A stretch of DNA of 64,000 bases. Source: Castellaniella denitrificans. GTDB lineage: Bacteria > Pseudomonadota > Gammaproteobacteria > Burkholderiales > Burkholderiaceae_B. The position numbers were made by a program, and so were the translations under genes. The stretch spans positions 44,158-108,157 of the forward strand of contig NZ_JAPWHE010000003.1 of the NCBI RefSeq assembly GCF_027214045.1, written 5' to 3'. Each line of letters starts with the position of its first letter. Within the stretch, counting starts at the first letter, position 1. The notes under the pieces are model-generated. The model saw only the letters and a list, made by a program, of their open reading frames with translations. It made no database searches and was not told where the DNA came from. Of this stretch, positions 16,426 to 25,771 are shown in pieces.

Positions 16426-17319
16426 TCACGCGACCTCCCGCAGCATGGGAAAGCCCAGGCGTTCGCGCGCGTCGTAGTAGGCCTGCGCCACGGCGCGGGA
16501 AAGGGCGCGGATACGGCCGATGTAGGTGGCGCGTTCGGTGACGCTGATGGCACCGCGCGCGTCCAGCAGGTTGAAGGTGTGGGCGGCCTTGAGGGTGGCC
16601 TCGTAGGCGGGCAGGGCGAGCGGGACTTCGATCAGGCGCCTGGCCTCGGCCTCGTAGTCGTTGAAATGGGCGAACAGCATGGCGGTGGAGGCGAATTCGA
16701 AGTTGTAGGTGGACTGCTCGACCTCGTTCTGGTGGAACACGTCGCGGTAGTACACGGGCGTGCCGTCCGGACCTTGCGTCCAGACCAGATCGTAGACGGA
16801 CTCCACCCCCTGGAGGTACATGGCCAGGCGTTCCAGGCCGTAGGTGATCTCGCCCATGGTCGGGTTGCAGTCCAGTCCGCCGACTTGCTGGAAGTAGGTG
16901 AACTGGGTGACTTCCATGCCGTTGAGCCAGACCTCCCAGCCCAGGCCCCAGGCGCCCAGCGTGGGGTTCTCCCAGTCGTCCTCGACGAAGCGGATGTCGT
17001 GCTGTTGCGGGTCGATGCCCAGCGCGCGCAGCGAACCGATGTAGAGGTCCAGGATGTCGAGCGGCGCCGGTTTGAGCACGACCTGGAACTGGTAGTAATG
17101 CTGCAGCCGGTTGGGGTTCTCGCCGTAGCGTCCGTCCTTGGGGCGGCGCGAGGGCTGCACGTAGGCGGCGCGCCAGGGTTCCGGGCCGATGGCGCGCAGG
17201 AACGTGGCGGTGTGCGAGGTGCCGGCACCGACCTCCATGTCGTAGGGCTGCAGCAGGGCGCACCCCTGGCGATCCCAATATTGCTGGAGCGATAAAATCA
17301 GTTGTTGGAATGTGAGCAT
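16426..17319 (-). CDS. glyQ: GlyQ, glycyl-tRNA synthetase alpha subunit
   Basis: Catalytic subunit of bacterial glycyl-tRNA synthetase, 297 residues. It begins [20 protein letters not shown] and continues with [39 protein letters not shown] and [18 protein letters not shown], nearly identical to Bordetella homologues from memory. The start at 17319 fits the family. It is the first gene of the six-gene minus-strand operon, and a promoter is expected in 17320-17424, which is shared with the divergent crotonase gene. Confidence 0.96.
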   Translation of the reverse strand: MLTFQQLILSLQQYWDRQGCALLQPYDMEVGAGTSHTATFLRAIGPEPWRAAYVQPSRRPKDGRYGENPNRLQHYYQFQVVLKPAPLDILDLYIGSLRALGIDPQQHDIRFVEDDWENPTLGAWGLGWEVWLNGMEVTQFTYFQQVGGLDCNPTMGEITYGLERLAMYLQGVESVYDLVWTQGPDGTPVYYRDVFHQNEVEQSTYNFEFASTAMLFAHFNDYEAEARRLIEVPLALPAYEATLKAAHTFNLLDARGAISVTERATYIGRIRALSRAVAQAYYDARERLGFPMLREVA

Positions 17320-17424
17320 GGCTTGGCGGGCCAGGCCCGCGATGGTTTCGTGTCGTCCGGCGGACACGGCCTGGGCCGCTTCCGGAACGGCCATTTTATC
17401 CACTTCTCTTTTTTCGGAGAAAAC

Positions 17425-18192
17425 ATGAGCGATTGCCTCGACGTGCAGCGCCTGGACGGCGTGCTGATCATGCAGCTCAACCGGCCCCAGGCGCGCAACG
17501 CGATCAACCTGGAGACCGCCCAGGCCCTGGCGGCGGCCCTGGATGTCCTGGACAACGATCCCGACCTGCGTTTGGGTGTGCTGACCGGATCCGGTGGGAA
17601 TTTCTGCTCGGGCATGGACCTGAAGGCCTTCGCCGCGACCGGTCAGCGCCCCTACGTGGGCAGGCGCGGTTTCGCCGGCCTGTGCGAACAGCCGCCCGCC
17701 AAGCCGCTGATCGCCGCCGTCGAGGGCTACGCGCTGGCCGGCGGGTGCGAACTGGTGCTGGCCTGCGATCTGGTCGTGGCGGCGCGCGACGCCCGCTTCG
17801 GCCTGCCCGAGGTCCGGCGCGGCCTGGTGCCGGGATCGGGCGGCATGCTTCGCCTGCCGTCTCGCATCCCCTACCACGTGGCGATGGAGGCCGTGCTGAC
17901 GGGCGAGGCGTTCGGCGCCGAGCGCCTGCACCAGCTCGGGCTGGTCAATCGCCTGGCCGAGCCCGGCGCGGCGCTGGACGAAGCCCTGGCGATGGCGCGC
18001 GTCATCGCCGCCAACGGCCCGCTGGCGGTGCGCACGGCCAAATCCATCGTTGCGCAGTCGCGCAACTGGCGCCCGGACGAGATGTTCGAGCGCCAGCGGC
18101 CCCTGATCGCCCACATCTTCACCTCGGAGGACGCCCGCGAGGGCGCGACCGCGTTCGCCGAGAAACGCCCCCCTGTCTGGAAAGGAAAATGA
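17425..18192 (+). CDS. Enoyl-CoA hydratase/isomerase family protein (crotonase)
   Basis: Crotonase-fold enzyme of 255 residues acting on acyl-CoA thioesters. The oxyanion-hole segments are [12 protein letters not shown] (near residue 60) and [20 protein letters not shown] (near 98-118). [20 protein letters not shown] matches the hydratase subgroup with one conserved Glu. Exact substrate is unknown. GGAG upstream supports the ATG. Its stop overlaps the fumarase ATG, so crotonase and fumarase are coupled. Confidence 0.88.
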   Translation: MSDCLDVQRLDGVLIMQLNRPQARNAINLETAQALAAALDVLDNDPDLRLGVLTGSGGNFCSGMDLKAFAATGQRPYVGRRGFAGLCEQPPAKPLIAAVEGYALAGGCELVLACDLVVAARDARFGLPEVRRGLVPGSGGMLRLPSRIPYHVAMEAVLTGEAFGAERLHQLGLVNRLAEPGAALDEALAMARVIAANGPLAVRTAKSIVAQSRNWRPDEMFERQRPLIAHIFTSEDAREGATAFAEKRPPVWKGK

Positions 18193-19712
18193 CCACAATC
18201 ACCGAAGACGATCTGATCCAGTCGATCGAGGACGCCGTCCAGTTCATCAGCATCTACCACCCGCTGGACTATATCCGGCACCTGGCGCGCGCCTACGAAC
18301 TCGAGGAAAGCCCGGCGGCGCGCGACGCCATCGCCCAGATCCTGACCAATTCGCGCCTGTGCGCGGAAGGCCACCGCCCCATCTGCCAGGACACCGGCAT
18401 CGTCAACGTCTTTCTGAAGATCGGCATGGACGTGCGTTTCGACACGCGCCGCAGCCTGCAGGCACTGTGCGACGAGGGCGTGCGCCGGGGCTACACCAAC
18501 CCCGACAATCCGCTGCGCGCCTCGGTGCTGGACGACCCGCTGTTCACGCGCCGCAATACGCGCGACAACACGCCCTGTGTGCTGCACGTCGAACTGGTGC
18601 CCGGCGATACGGTGGATGTCCAGGTCGCCGCCAAGGGCGGCGGTTCGGAAAACAAGACCAAGTTCGCCATGCTCAATCCCAGTGAATCCCTGGTGGACTG
18701 GGTGCTCAAGACCGTGCCGCTCATGGGGGCGGGCTGGTGCCCGCCGGGCATGCTGGGCATCGGCGTGGGCGGTACGGCGGAAAAGGCCATGCTCATGGCC
18801 AAGCAGTCCTTGATGCAGGACATCGATATGTACGAGCTGCTGCAGCGCGGCCCGCAGAACAAGCTCGAGGAACTGCGCATCGAGCTGTACCGCAAGGTCA
18901 ATGCCCTGGGCATCGGCGCCCAGGGACTGGGCGGACTGACCACGGTGCTGGACGTCAAGATCCTCACCTGTCCGACGCACGCCGCCTCCAAGCCGGTCGC
19001 CATGATTCCGAACTGCGCCGCCACGCGCCACGTGCATTTCACGCTGGACGGCAGCGGTCCGGCGGCGCTCCAGCCGCCCGCCTTGTCCGAGTGGCCGGAA
19101 GTCCACTGGAAGCCCGACTACAAGGCCTCGCGCCAGGTGAACCTGGACACGCTTACGCGTGAAGAGGTCGCCTCCTGGAAGCCGGGCGAGCGCCTGCTGC
19201 TGTCCGGCCGCATCCTGACCGGCCGCGACGCCGCCCACAAGCGCATCCAGGACATGCTGGCGCGCGGCGAATCCCTGCCGGTGGATTTCCGCGGACGCGT
19301 CATCTACTACGTCGGTCCGGTCGATCCGGTGCGCGACGAGGTCGTCGGCCCGGCCGGCCCCACCACCTCCACGCGCATGGATGCGTTTACCGATATGATG
19401 TTGGGACAGACAGGCCTGCTGGCCATGATCGGCAAGGCCGAACGCGGCCCCGATGCCATCGAGGCCATCCGGCGCCATGGTTCGGCCTATCTGATGGCCG
19501 TGGGTGGTTCCGCCTATCTCGTGTCCAAGGCCATCCGATCCGCACGGGTGCTGGGTTTCGAGGATCTGGGCATGGAAGCCATCTACGAGTTCGAGGTGCG
19601 CGACATGCCGGTGACGGTGGCCGTCGATGCGCAGGGCACCTCGGTCCACCAGACCGGGCCGCGCGAATGGCGTGACCGCATCGCCGCGCGCATCGTCCCG
19701 GCACAGGCCTGA
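18189..19712 (+). CDS. Class I (iron-sulfur) fumarate hydratase
   Basis: Single-chain class I fumarase of 507 residues that interconverts fumarate and malate with an oxygen-sensitive 4Fe-4S cluster. Candidate cluster cysteines are in [11 protein letters not shown] (near residue 65), [16 protein letters not shown] (near 182) and [10 protein letters not shown] (near 275). The C-terminal beta part has [13 protein letters not shown] and [16 protein letters not shown]. The alpha-like and beta-like halves are fused as in E. coli FumA. It overlaps the crotonase stop. Confidence 0.93.
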   Translation: MTTITEDDLIQSIEDAVQFISIYHPLDYIRHLARAYELEESPAARDAIAQILTNSRLCAEGHRPICQDTGIVNVFLKIGMDVRFDTRRSLQALCDEGVRRGYTNPDNPLRASVLDDPLFTRRNTRDNTPCVLHVELVPGDTVDVQVAAKGGGSENKTKFAMLNPSESLVDWVLKTVPLMGAGWCPPGMLGIGVGGTAEKAMLMAKQSLMQDIDMYELLQRGPQNKLEELRIELYRKVNALGIGAQGLGGLTTVLDVKILTCPTHAASKPVAMIPNCAATRHVHFTLDGSGPAALQPPALSEWPEVHWKPDYKASRQVNLDTLTREEVASWKPGERLLLSGRILTGRDAAHKRIQDMLARGESLPVDFRGRVIYYVGPVDPVRDEVVGPAGPTTSTRMDAFTDMMLGQTGLLAMIGKAERGPDAIEAIRRHGSAYLMAVGGSAYLVSKAIRSARVLGFEDLGMEAIYEFEVRDMPVTVAVDAQGTSVHQTGPREWRDRIAARIVPAQA

Positions 19713-19740
19713 ACCGCGGTTTGAACGAAGGGGGATTTCC

Positions 19741-20559
19741 ATGTCTGTGACCTTGATGCGCTCGGCGCTGTTCGTCCCGGCCAGCCGGCCGGAACGCATA
19801 CCCAAGGCGGTCGCCAGCGGCGCGGACGCCGTGATCGTCGACCTGGAGGACTCCGTCGCGCCCCAGGCCAAGCCCGGCGCGCGCGACGCGCTGGCCCGCC
19901 ATGCCGCGGCGCACCCCTCGGACCGCCTGTGGGTGCGCATCAACGACGGCACCACCCCCTGGTTCGAGGACGACCTGGCCCTGTGCCGGTCGCTGCCGTC
20001 GGTCGCCGGCATCGTGCTGCCCAAGGCCCAGACCGCGGAGCACGTCTACATCGTGTCCGGAGCGGGCAAGCCCCTGATGCCGGTGATCGAGTCCGCCGCT
20101 GGCCTGCGGGCGCTGGACCGGATCGCCGAGGCCCACGGCGTGGCGCGGCTGTCTTTCGGCAGCCTGGACCTGTTGGTCGAACTGGGGACGCGGCCGATGA
20201 CGGAGGCATCCCGGTTCGTGCTCGGGCAGATCCGCTTCGACATCCTGAAGGCCAGCCGCATGCACGGGCTGGCCGACCCGCTGGACTGCGTCCATCCGGA
20301 CTTCACCGACCTGGACGCGCTGGAACGTTCATGCACGATGGCCCGGGACATGGGGTTCGGCGGGATGATGTGCATCCACCCCGCCCAGATTCCCGTGGCG
20401 CACCGCGTCTACCAGCCGCTGCCCGAGGAAACCGACTGGGCGCGCCGGGTGGTGGCTCACGCCGATTCGACCGGCGAATACGCTTTCCGCCTGGATGGAC
20501 GCATGGTCGACCTGCCCCTGATCGAACGCGCCCGGCGCATCCTGGAACGATCCACATGA
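19741..20559 (+). CDS. HpcH/HpaI-type CoA ester lyase (CitE-like)
   Basis: TIM-barrel protein of 272 residues in the citrate lyase beta-subunit (CitE) family. [19 protein letters not shown] and the metal-binding region [20 protein letters not shown] near residue 38 are typical, as are [10 protein letters not shown] (catalytic Glu) and [10 protein letters not shown]. No CitD or CitF partner is nearby, so a free-standing malyl- or citramalyl-CoA lyase-like activity is more likely than citrate lyase. AGGGGGA-type RBS is seen 28 bp after the fumarase. Its stop overlaps the thyA ATG. Confidence 0.85.
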   Translation: MSVTLMRSALFVPASRPERIPKAVASGADAVIVDLEDSVAPQAKPGARDALARHAAAHPSDRLWVRINDGTTPWFEDDLALCRSLPSVAGIVLPKAQTAEHVYIVSGAGKPLMPVIESAAGLRALDRIAEAHGVARLSFGSLDLLVELGTRPMTEASRFVLGQIRFDILKASRMHGLADPLDCVHPDFTDLDALERSCTMARDMGFGGMMCIHPAQIPVAHRVYQPLPEETDWARRVVAHADSTGEYAFRLDGRMVDLPLIERARRILERST

Positions 20560-21527
20560 AGGCTTATCTGGACCTGGTCCGCTCGATCTTCGACCAGGGT
20601 GCCTGGCAGGACAATCGCACCGGCGTGCGCACCCTGAGCCTGCCGGGCGCCTGCCTGCGCTTCGATCTGCGGCAGGGCTTTCCCGCCGTGACCACCAAGC
20701 GCCTGGCCTTCAAATCGGCCATGGGCGAACTGGTCGGCTTCCTGCGGGCGGCCGACAGCGCGGCGGACTTTCGCGCGCTGGGCTGCCGGGTCTGGGACCA
20801 GAACGCCAATGAAAACCGCGCCTGGCTGGACAGTCCCTGGCGCGATGGTCCCGACGACCTGGGGCCGGTCTACGGCGTGCAATGGCGCCAGTGGCCGGCC
20901 TACAAGCTGTTGCCGGCCGCCGACACCGCGCGCATCGAAGCGGCCCTGGGTCAGGGCTACCGCGTGGTCGGTCCGGTCGATGATCAGGGCGGGCCGTGCG
21001 TGCTGCTCTACAAGGCAGTGGACCAACTGCGCGCCTGTCTGGACACGCTGATCCGCGATCCGGGCAGCCGGCGCATCCTGTTCCACGGCTGGAACTGGGC
21101 CCAGCTCGATGAAATGGCCCTGCCGCCTTGCCATCTGCTCTACCAGTTCCTGGCGAATCCGGCGACGCGCGAACTGTCGTTGTGTCTGTTCATCCGCAGC
21201 AACGATGTGGGGCTGGGCACGCCGTTCAACCTGGCCGAAGGCGCGGCCCTGACGCATCTGGTGGCCCGCCTGACGGGCTACGAGCCGCGCTGGTTCACGT
21301 ATTTCATCGGCGACGCGCACATCTACGAGACGCACGTGGACATGCTGCGCGAGCAGTTGAAACGCGACCCGCTGCCGCCGCCCAGGCTGCGGCTGTCGGA
21401 CCGCATTCCGGCCTACGCGGACACCGGCCGCTACGAACCGGAATGGCTGGAACGCCTGGAACCCGGGGATTTCACGCTGGAGGATTACCGCCACCATGCG
21501 CCGCTGACGGCGCCGATGGCGGTCTAG
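20556..21527 (+). CDS. thyA: ThyA, thymidylate synthase
   Basis: Converts dUMP to dTMP with methylene-tetrahydrofolate. It has 323 residues, the long form (E. coli has 264), with an insertion of about 55 residues around 95-160 as in Lactobacillus-type enzymes. The catalytic cysteine lies in [12 protein letters not shown] near residue 191. dUMP contacts are in [19 protein letters not shown] and [12 protein letters not shown]. The ATG overlaps the stop of the CitE-like gene, an unusual partner for thyA. Confidence 0.95.
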   Translation: MKAYLDLVRSIFDQGAWQDNRTGVRTLSLPGACLRFDLRQGFPAVTTKRLAFKSAMGELVGFLRAADSAADFRALGCRVWDQNANENRAWLDSPWRDGPDDLGPVYGVQWRQWPAYKLLPAADTARIEAALGQGYRVVGPVDDQGGPCVLLYKAVDQLRACLDTLIRDPGSRRILFHGWNWAQLDEMALPPCHLLYQFLANPATRELSLCLFIRSNDVGLGTPFNLAEGAALTHLVARLTGYEPRWFTYFIGDAHIYETHVDMLREQLKRDPLPPPRLRLSDRIPAYADTGRYEPEWLERLEPGDFTLEDYRHHAPLTAPMAV

Positions 21528-21529
21528 GA

Positions 21530-21575
21530 GCGGGCGGGGCTTCCGCTTTGCGGGAGCGGTCGTGGCCGCGCCCGC
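21530..21575 (+). terminator. Possible terminator between convergent thyA and osmC-family gene
   Basis: GCGGGCGGGGC at 21530-21540 pairs with GCCGCGCCCGC at 21565-21575, with an inner CCGC-TTT-GCGG hairpin. CCCTTT follows on the plus strand. It sits between two convergent genes and may act both ways. Confidence 0.4.
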
Positions 21576-21582
21576 GTCCCTT

Positions 21583-22005
21583 TCAGGCGGCGACGATCTC
21601 GATCGAATGCGTGATCTCGGCCGTCTTTTCCAGCATGGCGATGGCGGAGCAGTATTTCGTGTGCGACAGTTCCACCGCGCGTTCCACGGCCGCGGCGGGC
21701 AGGTCGCGACCCGTGATCCGGAACGCGTAGTGGATTTTCGTGAAGACCTTTGGTTCGGTGTCGGCGCGTTCGGCCGTCAGGGCGACCTGGCAGCCCGTCA
21801 CGGCATGGCGGCCGCGTTTCAGGATCAGCACCACATCGTAGGCGGCGCAGCCGCCGGCACCCGTCAGCACGGTTTCCATCGGCCGGGGGGCCAGGTTGCG
21901 TCCGCCTCCGTCGGGGGCGCCGTCCATCGCCAGGACGTGGCCGCTGCCGGTGCGTGAGATGAACAGCATGCCCTCCGGGCCTTGCCAGTCGATGGTGCAT
22001 TCCAT
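21583..22005 (-). CDS. OsmC/YhfA-family thiol peroxidase-like protein
   Basis: Protein of 140 residues of the OsmC/Ohr superfamily. Both conserved redox cysteines are present: TGAGGCAAYDVVLILKRGRH near residue 53 and LSHTKYCSAIAML near residue 118. The short form matches the YhfA-type subgroup, whose substrate is uncertain, rather than Ohr. It is transcribed away from the cbb3 cluster and shares the 195-bp gap 22006-22200 with it. Confidence 0.85.
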   Translation of the reverse strand: MECTIDWQGPEGMLFISRTGSGHVLAMDGAPDGGGRNLAPRPMETVLTGAGGCAAYDVVLILKRGRHAVTGCQVALTAERADTEPKVFTKIHYAFRITGRDLPAAAVERAVELSHTKYCSAIAMLEKTAEITHSIEIVAA

Positions 22006-22200
22006 GGTGAGTCTGTTTCCTGTGTGCGGCCCCGGACAACCGGTGTGGGGGCGGGTACTATACCCGCATCGTAATTAGGGTAATTCAGGCTTGAAATTCT
22101 CTGAAAGATTTATCATAGATCAATTCTATGCCTACAATAACGGGTTGCCAGGGCCGGATTTCCAGGCCCTGCACGTTTTTTGTCTCTCATCGGAAGCGCC

Positions 22201-23874
22201 GTGGATACCGTTACCGTATTACTCCTGACCTTCATATTATCCGTCACAGGGCTGGGTGTGTTCATCTGGTCTCTCAGGCGGAACATGTTCGACGAAAATC
22301 CCGAAGCCGCTTCGGTGATCTTTTCGACCGGCGAAATCGGCCATGTCGAGGATCCCTCCGCCACGCCCGAGCAGCGGGCCGGCCTGCAGCAGGTGGTGAC
22401 GGAAGGCGGCAAGGCCGTCGTCGATGCGTCCCTGGCCGACCGGCTGAAAAAAGAACTGGCCGACCGCCTGGGGGCCGACCAGTCGACCGCCTACGTCACG
22501 TTCACCTTTCTGTGCTGTGCCATCGTCTGGCTGGTGCTGGCCTCGACTTTCGGCCTGATCAGTTCCATCAAGCTGCACAATCCCGAATTCCTGACCGAAT
22601 ACGCCTGGCTGACCTTTGGCCGCACACGCACGCTGCATCTGAACATGGTGGCCTACGGCTGGTGTCCGATGGCGGCCTTCGGTGTCGCGATCTGGATGCT
22701 GCCGCGTCTGCTTAAGACGCGCCTGTATGGCGGGCGCTTCGCGCTGCTGGGCTGCATGCTGTGGAACGCGGGCCTGATCGCCGGCCTGGGCAGCATCGCC
22801 GTGGGGATCAACGATGGTCTGGAATGGCTGGAAATCCCCTGGCAGATCAGCATTCTGCTGGTGCTGGGCGGCGCCCTGATCGCGCTGCCGCTGGTGTTCA
22901 CCCTGCGCAACCGCAAGGTCGAGCACTTGTACGTGTCGATCTGGTACATGGGCGCTGCGTTGTTCTGGTTCCCGGTGCTGTACCTGGTGGGCAAGCTGCC
23001 CGGCGTCCACTTCGGCGTGGAGCAGGCCACCATGAACTGGTGGTTCGGCCACAACGTGCTGGGCCTGTACTACACCCCCATCGCGCTGGCCTCGGTGTAC
23101 TACTTCCTGCCCAAGATCGTCGGCCGCCCGATCCAGTCCTACAACCTGTCGCTGATCGGCTTCTGGGCGCTGGCCTTTTTCTATGGCCAGGTCGGCGGCC
23201 ACCACCTGGTGGGCGGCCCGGTGCCGCACTGGCTGATCACGCTGTCGATCGTCCAGTCCATGATGATGATCATCCCCGTGCTGGCGTTCTCGGTGAACCA
23301 GCACCTGACGATGCGTGGTCATTTCAAGACCATGTATTACTCGCCCACGCTGCGCTTCATCGTTCTGGGGGCCATGATGTACACCCTCAGTTCCTTCGAG
23401 GGTTCCTTCGAAGCCCTGCGCAGCGTCAGCACGGTGGCGCACTTCACTCACTTCACCGTCGCCCACGCCCACCTGGGGCTGTACGCCTTCTTCTCCATCG
23501 TGATGTTCGGCGCCATTTATTTCGTGATGCCGCGCGTCATGTCCTGGGAATGGCCGCATCCGAGGCTCATCAGCGTGCATTTCTGGCTGGTGACCCTGGG
23601 GATCGGCATCTATTTCGTCAGTCTGTCCATCGGCGGCTGGCTGCAGGGCCTGGCCATGCTGGACGCGACCAAGCCGTTCATGGAATCGGTCCGGGTCACG
23701 ATGCCCTACCTCGAAGGCCGCACGCTGGGCGGCTCCCTGATGACCCTGGGCCATCTGGTGTTCGCCGTTCACTTCGTGATGATGGCCCTGCGCTACGGCA
23801 CGAGCCGCGTGGGCCCCGCCCTGTTGCACAACCGTAAATCCTTGCCTGAGTCCCAGGCGATCGCAGGTGCCTGA
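22201..23874 (+). CDS. ccoN: cbb3-type cytochrome c oxidase subunit I (CcoN) with an N-terminal CcoS-like segment
   Basis: Catalytic haem-copper subunit of a high-affinity terminal oxidase, 557 residues from GTG 22201; a TTG at 22180 is also possible. Residues 1-40 resemble CcoS/FixS (GVFIWSLRRNMFDE against the family's FxWxxRxxxFDD). A charged linker (about 45-88) leads to the CcoN core (about 90-550). Ligands are visible in TLHLNMVAYGW (low-spin haem His), NWWFGHNVLGLYY and GGHHLVGGPVPHW (Cu site), and HFTVAHAHLGLY (haem b). The AT-rich upstream gap has only a degenerate FNR-like half-site. ccoO follows after 2 bp. Confidence 0.9.
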   Translation: MDTVTVLLLTFILSVTGLGVFIWSLRRNMFDENPEAASVIFSTGEIGHVEDPSATPEQRAGLQQVVTEGGKAVVDASLADRLKKELADRLGADQSTAYVTFTFLCCAIVWLVLASTFGLISSIKLHNPEFLTEYAWLTFGRTRTLHLNMVAYGWCPMAAFGVAIWMLPRLLKTRLYGGRFALLGCMLWNAGLIAGLGSIAVGINDGLEWLEIPWQISILLVLGGALIALPLVFTLRNRKVEHLYVSIWYMGAALFWFPVLYLVGKLPGVHFGVEQATMNWWFGHNVLGLYYTPIALASVYYFLPKIVGRPIQSYNLSLIGFWALAFFYGQVGGHHLVGGPVPHWLITLSIVQSMMMIIPVLAFSVNQHLTMRGHFKTMYYSPTLRFIVLGAMMYTLSSFEGSFEALRSVSTVAHFTHFTVAHAHLGLYAFFSIVMFGAIYFVMPRVMSWEWPHPRLISVHFWLVTLGIGIYFVSLSIGGWLQGLAMLDATKPFMESVRVTMPYLEGRTLGGSLMTLGHLVFAVHFVMMALRYGTSRVGPALLHNRKSLPESQAIAGA

Positions 23875-23876
23875 TC

Positions 23877-24506
23877 ATGGAAAGCGAATACAAACTCCTC
23901 AGCGGCGCGATGGTGACCCTCGCGCTGGCCACCGCCACCCTGGTGGTGCTGCCCTATATGCAACTGTCCGACGTGCAGCCTCCCGAGGGCCTGAAGCCCT
24001 ATACGGAACAGCAGTTGCGCGGTCGGCAGGTCTACATCGAGATGGGTTGCGTCTATTGCCATTCGCAGCAGCCCCGCAGCCAGTCCCAGGCGCCTGACTT
24101 CCAGCGCGGCTGGGGCCGCGCGCCGGTCGCGGGCGACTACTTCTACGACCATCCCCACCTGCTGGGCACCATGCGCACCGGGCCGGATCTGTTCAACATC
24201 GGCGCCCGACAGCCCAGCGTGGACTGGAACCTGGGCCACCTGTACGAACCGCGCGCCTACACGCCGGGCAGCAACATGCCGTCCTTCCCCTTCCTGTTCC
24301 GCCTGAAGGACAAGGCGGATCCGGGCGACAAGGTCGTCAACCTGCCGCCCAGTTTCGCGCCGGTCGGCAAGGTCGTCGTGGCGACGCCCGAGGCGCTGGA
24401 CCTGGTGGCCTACCTGATCGGTCTGGATCACACCTATCCGGTCAAGCCGGGCGCGCAGTTGCCGGAACTGCCCCAGCAGGCCGGCGCCGAAGGAGCCAAG
24501 CAATGA
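23877..24506 (+). CDS. ccoO: cbb3-type oxidase mono-haem subunit CcoO
   Basis: Membrane-anchored c-type cytochrome subunit, 209 residues, the usual CcoO length. An N-terminal helix (about 8-28) is followed by the haem site MGCVYCHSQQPRSQ near residue 57. The axial Met is in GSNMPSFPFL, and GDYFYDHPHLLGTMRTGPDL is a family segment. The stop overlaps the next ATG (ATGA). Confidence 0.93.
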   Translation: MESEYKLLSGAMVTLALATATLVVLPYMQLSDVQPPEGLKPYTEQQLRGRQVYIEMGCVYCHSQQPRSQSQAPDFQRGWGRAPVAGDYFYDHPHLLGTMRTGPDLFNIGARQPSVDWNLGHLYEPRAYTPGSNMPSFPFLFRLKDKADPGDKVVNLPPSFAPVGKVVVATPEALDLVAYLIGLDHTYPVKPGAQLPELPQQAGAEGAKQ

Positions 24507-25084
24507 CCGATTCCCGATTCAACCAGCAGCGCCGCGAGCAGCCCGAACCGCACGAAGGCAGCCGGCCGGTGCCCAAGATCGTGCTGACGGTCATCGGCCT
24601 GCTGCTGTTGTGGGCGGTGATCCACCTGTACACCAGTTTCAACCCGATGCCCGCTACCGTCGGCGACGATCGCGTCGTTGCCGACTTCGCGGTCCCGGCG
24701 ACAGCCGACGGCGGGCAGCTCTACACCGCCAACTGCGTGGCCTGTCACCAGGCCAGCGGCGCGGGCGTGCCGGGGGTGTTCCCGCCGCTGTCCAAGTCCG
24801 AATGGGTGGACGCGGCGGATCCGGGCATCATGATCCGCATCCTGCTGCATGGCATCCACGGTCCGCTGACGGTCGAGGGCGCGCAGTACAACGGCGAGAT
24901 GCCGCACTTCTCCAAGTTCTCGGACGAGGAGATCGCCGCCCTGGTGACCCATGTGCGCTCCAGCTTCGGCAATGCCGCCTCGGCCACCGACGCCAAGACG
25001 GTCGCCCAGGTCCGCGAGGAGACCAAGGCCCAGCAGGGCCCCTGGAAGGGCGACGAGGATCTGCGTCCGTTGCTGGGCAAGTAG
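24503..25084 (+). CDS. Mono-haem CcoP-like cytochrome c
   Basis: Membrane-anchored cytochrome c of 193 residues. One helix (about 27-47, IVLTVIGLLLLWAVIHLYTSF) is followed by a single haem site NCVACHQASGAG near residue 78 and an axial Met in NGEMPHFSKFSDEEI. Canonical CcoP is about 300 residues with two haems, so this is a short substitute or an electron entry protein for the oxidase. No CcoQ, CcoG, CcoH or CcoI is found nearby. It overlaps ccoO. Confidence 0.85.
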   Translation: MTDSRFNQQRREQPEPHEGSRPVPKIVLTVIGLLLLWAVIHLYTSFNPMPATVGDDRVVADFAVPATADGGQLYTANCVACHQASGAGVPGVFPPLSKSEWVDAADPGIMIRILLHGIHGPLTVEGAQYNGEMPHFSKFSDEEIAALVTHVRSSFGNAASATDAKTVAQVREETKAQQGPWKGDEDLRPLLGK

Positions 25085-25102
25085 GCCAGGGCGGGGGCGG
25101 GC

Positions 25103-25759
25103 GTGCGCTGGATTCTCGCGCTGATGCTGGCGCTGGCGGCCGGCCTCGGAGCGCTGTACGGCCTGACCGGCGGCTTCACCGTCCTGACGGCCGAGGACGC
25201 CCGGCGCCAGGACGTGGCCCGGCATCCCAGGCCGATTCCCGCCGCCGAAGTGCTGGCCGAGGACGGCCGGGTCCTGGACCTGGGCCAGGATCTGAGCCGC
25301 GACGGGCGCATCGCCATCATCAATTTCTTCTATACCCGCTGTCTGTCGCTGTGCCTGGTCCAGGGGTCGCAGACGGAACGCCTGCAAGAGGCGATCGTGG
25401 CGCGCGGGCTGCAAGACCGCATCCGTCTGATCAGCGTCAGCTTCGACCCTCGCGACCGCGCGCCGGGCCTGGCCCGCTACGCGGTGCGCATGAATGCCGA
25501 TCCGGCCGTCTGGCAATTCATGTCCTTTACCCGGGCCGCGCAGCGTGAAGCCGCGCTGGCCCTGTTCGGCATCACGGTCGTGCCGGCGCCCCTGGGCGAG
25601 TTCGAGCACAATGCCGCCTTCCACATCGTGACCCCCGATGGCAGTCTGGCGCGCGTCCTGGACCTGGATGAACCGGGGTTGGCCTTGATCGCCGCCGAGG
25701 CGCTGGCTGACGCCGGACACGGGGCGGGCTCCGCGGACCGCGCGGCGGACGGCTCGTAG
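25103..25759 (+). CDS. SCO1/SenC family copper chaperone
   Basis: Thioredoxin-fold protein of 218 residues that delivers copper to haem-copper oxidases. An N-terminal membrane anchor (about 1-22) is followed by the copper-binding CxxxC in YTRCLSLCLVQGSQ near residue 78 and the distal histidine in FEHNAAFHIVTPDG near residue 175. GTG start, 18 bp after the mono-haem cytochrome. SCO proteins usually serve oxidases with a CuA site, but roles in cbb3 assembly are also known; its place here suggests it matures this oxidase. Confidence 0.88.
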   Translation: MRWILALMLALAAGLGALYGLTGGFTVLTAEDARRQDVARHPRPIPAAEVLAEDGRVLDLGQDLSRDGRIAIINFFYTRCLSLCLVQGSQTERLQEAIVARGLQDRIRLISVSFDPRDRAPGLARYAVRMNADPAVWQFMSFTRAAQREAALALFGITVVPAPLGEFEHNAAFHIVTPDGSLARVLDLDEPGLALIAAEALADAGHGAGSADRAADGS

Positions 25760-25771
25760 CGAGGGGGCGCC

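Noticed and set aside
22110..22123. FNR/Anr-like box TTATCATAGATCAA upstream of ccoN
   Set aside because: Only one half-site (ATCAA) is good; about 7 of 10 consensus positions match and the distance to the TACAAT box (22133-22138) does not fit a class II FNR promoter. Oxygen control of the cluster is plausible but not shown.
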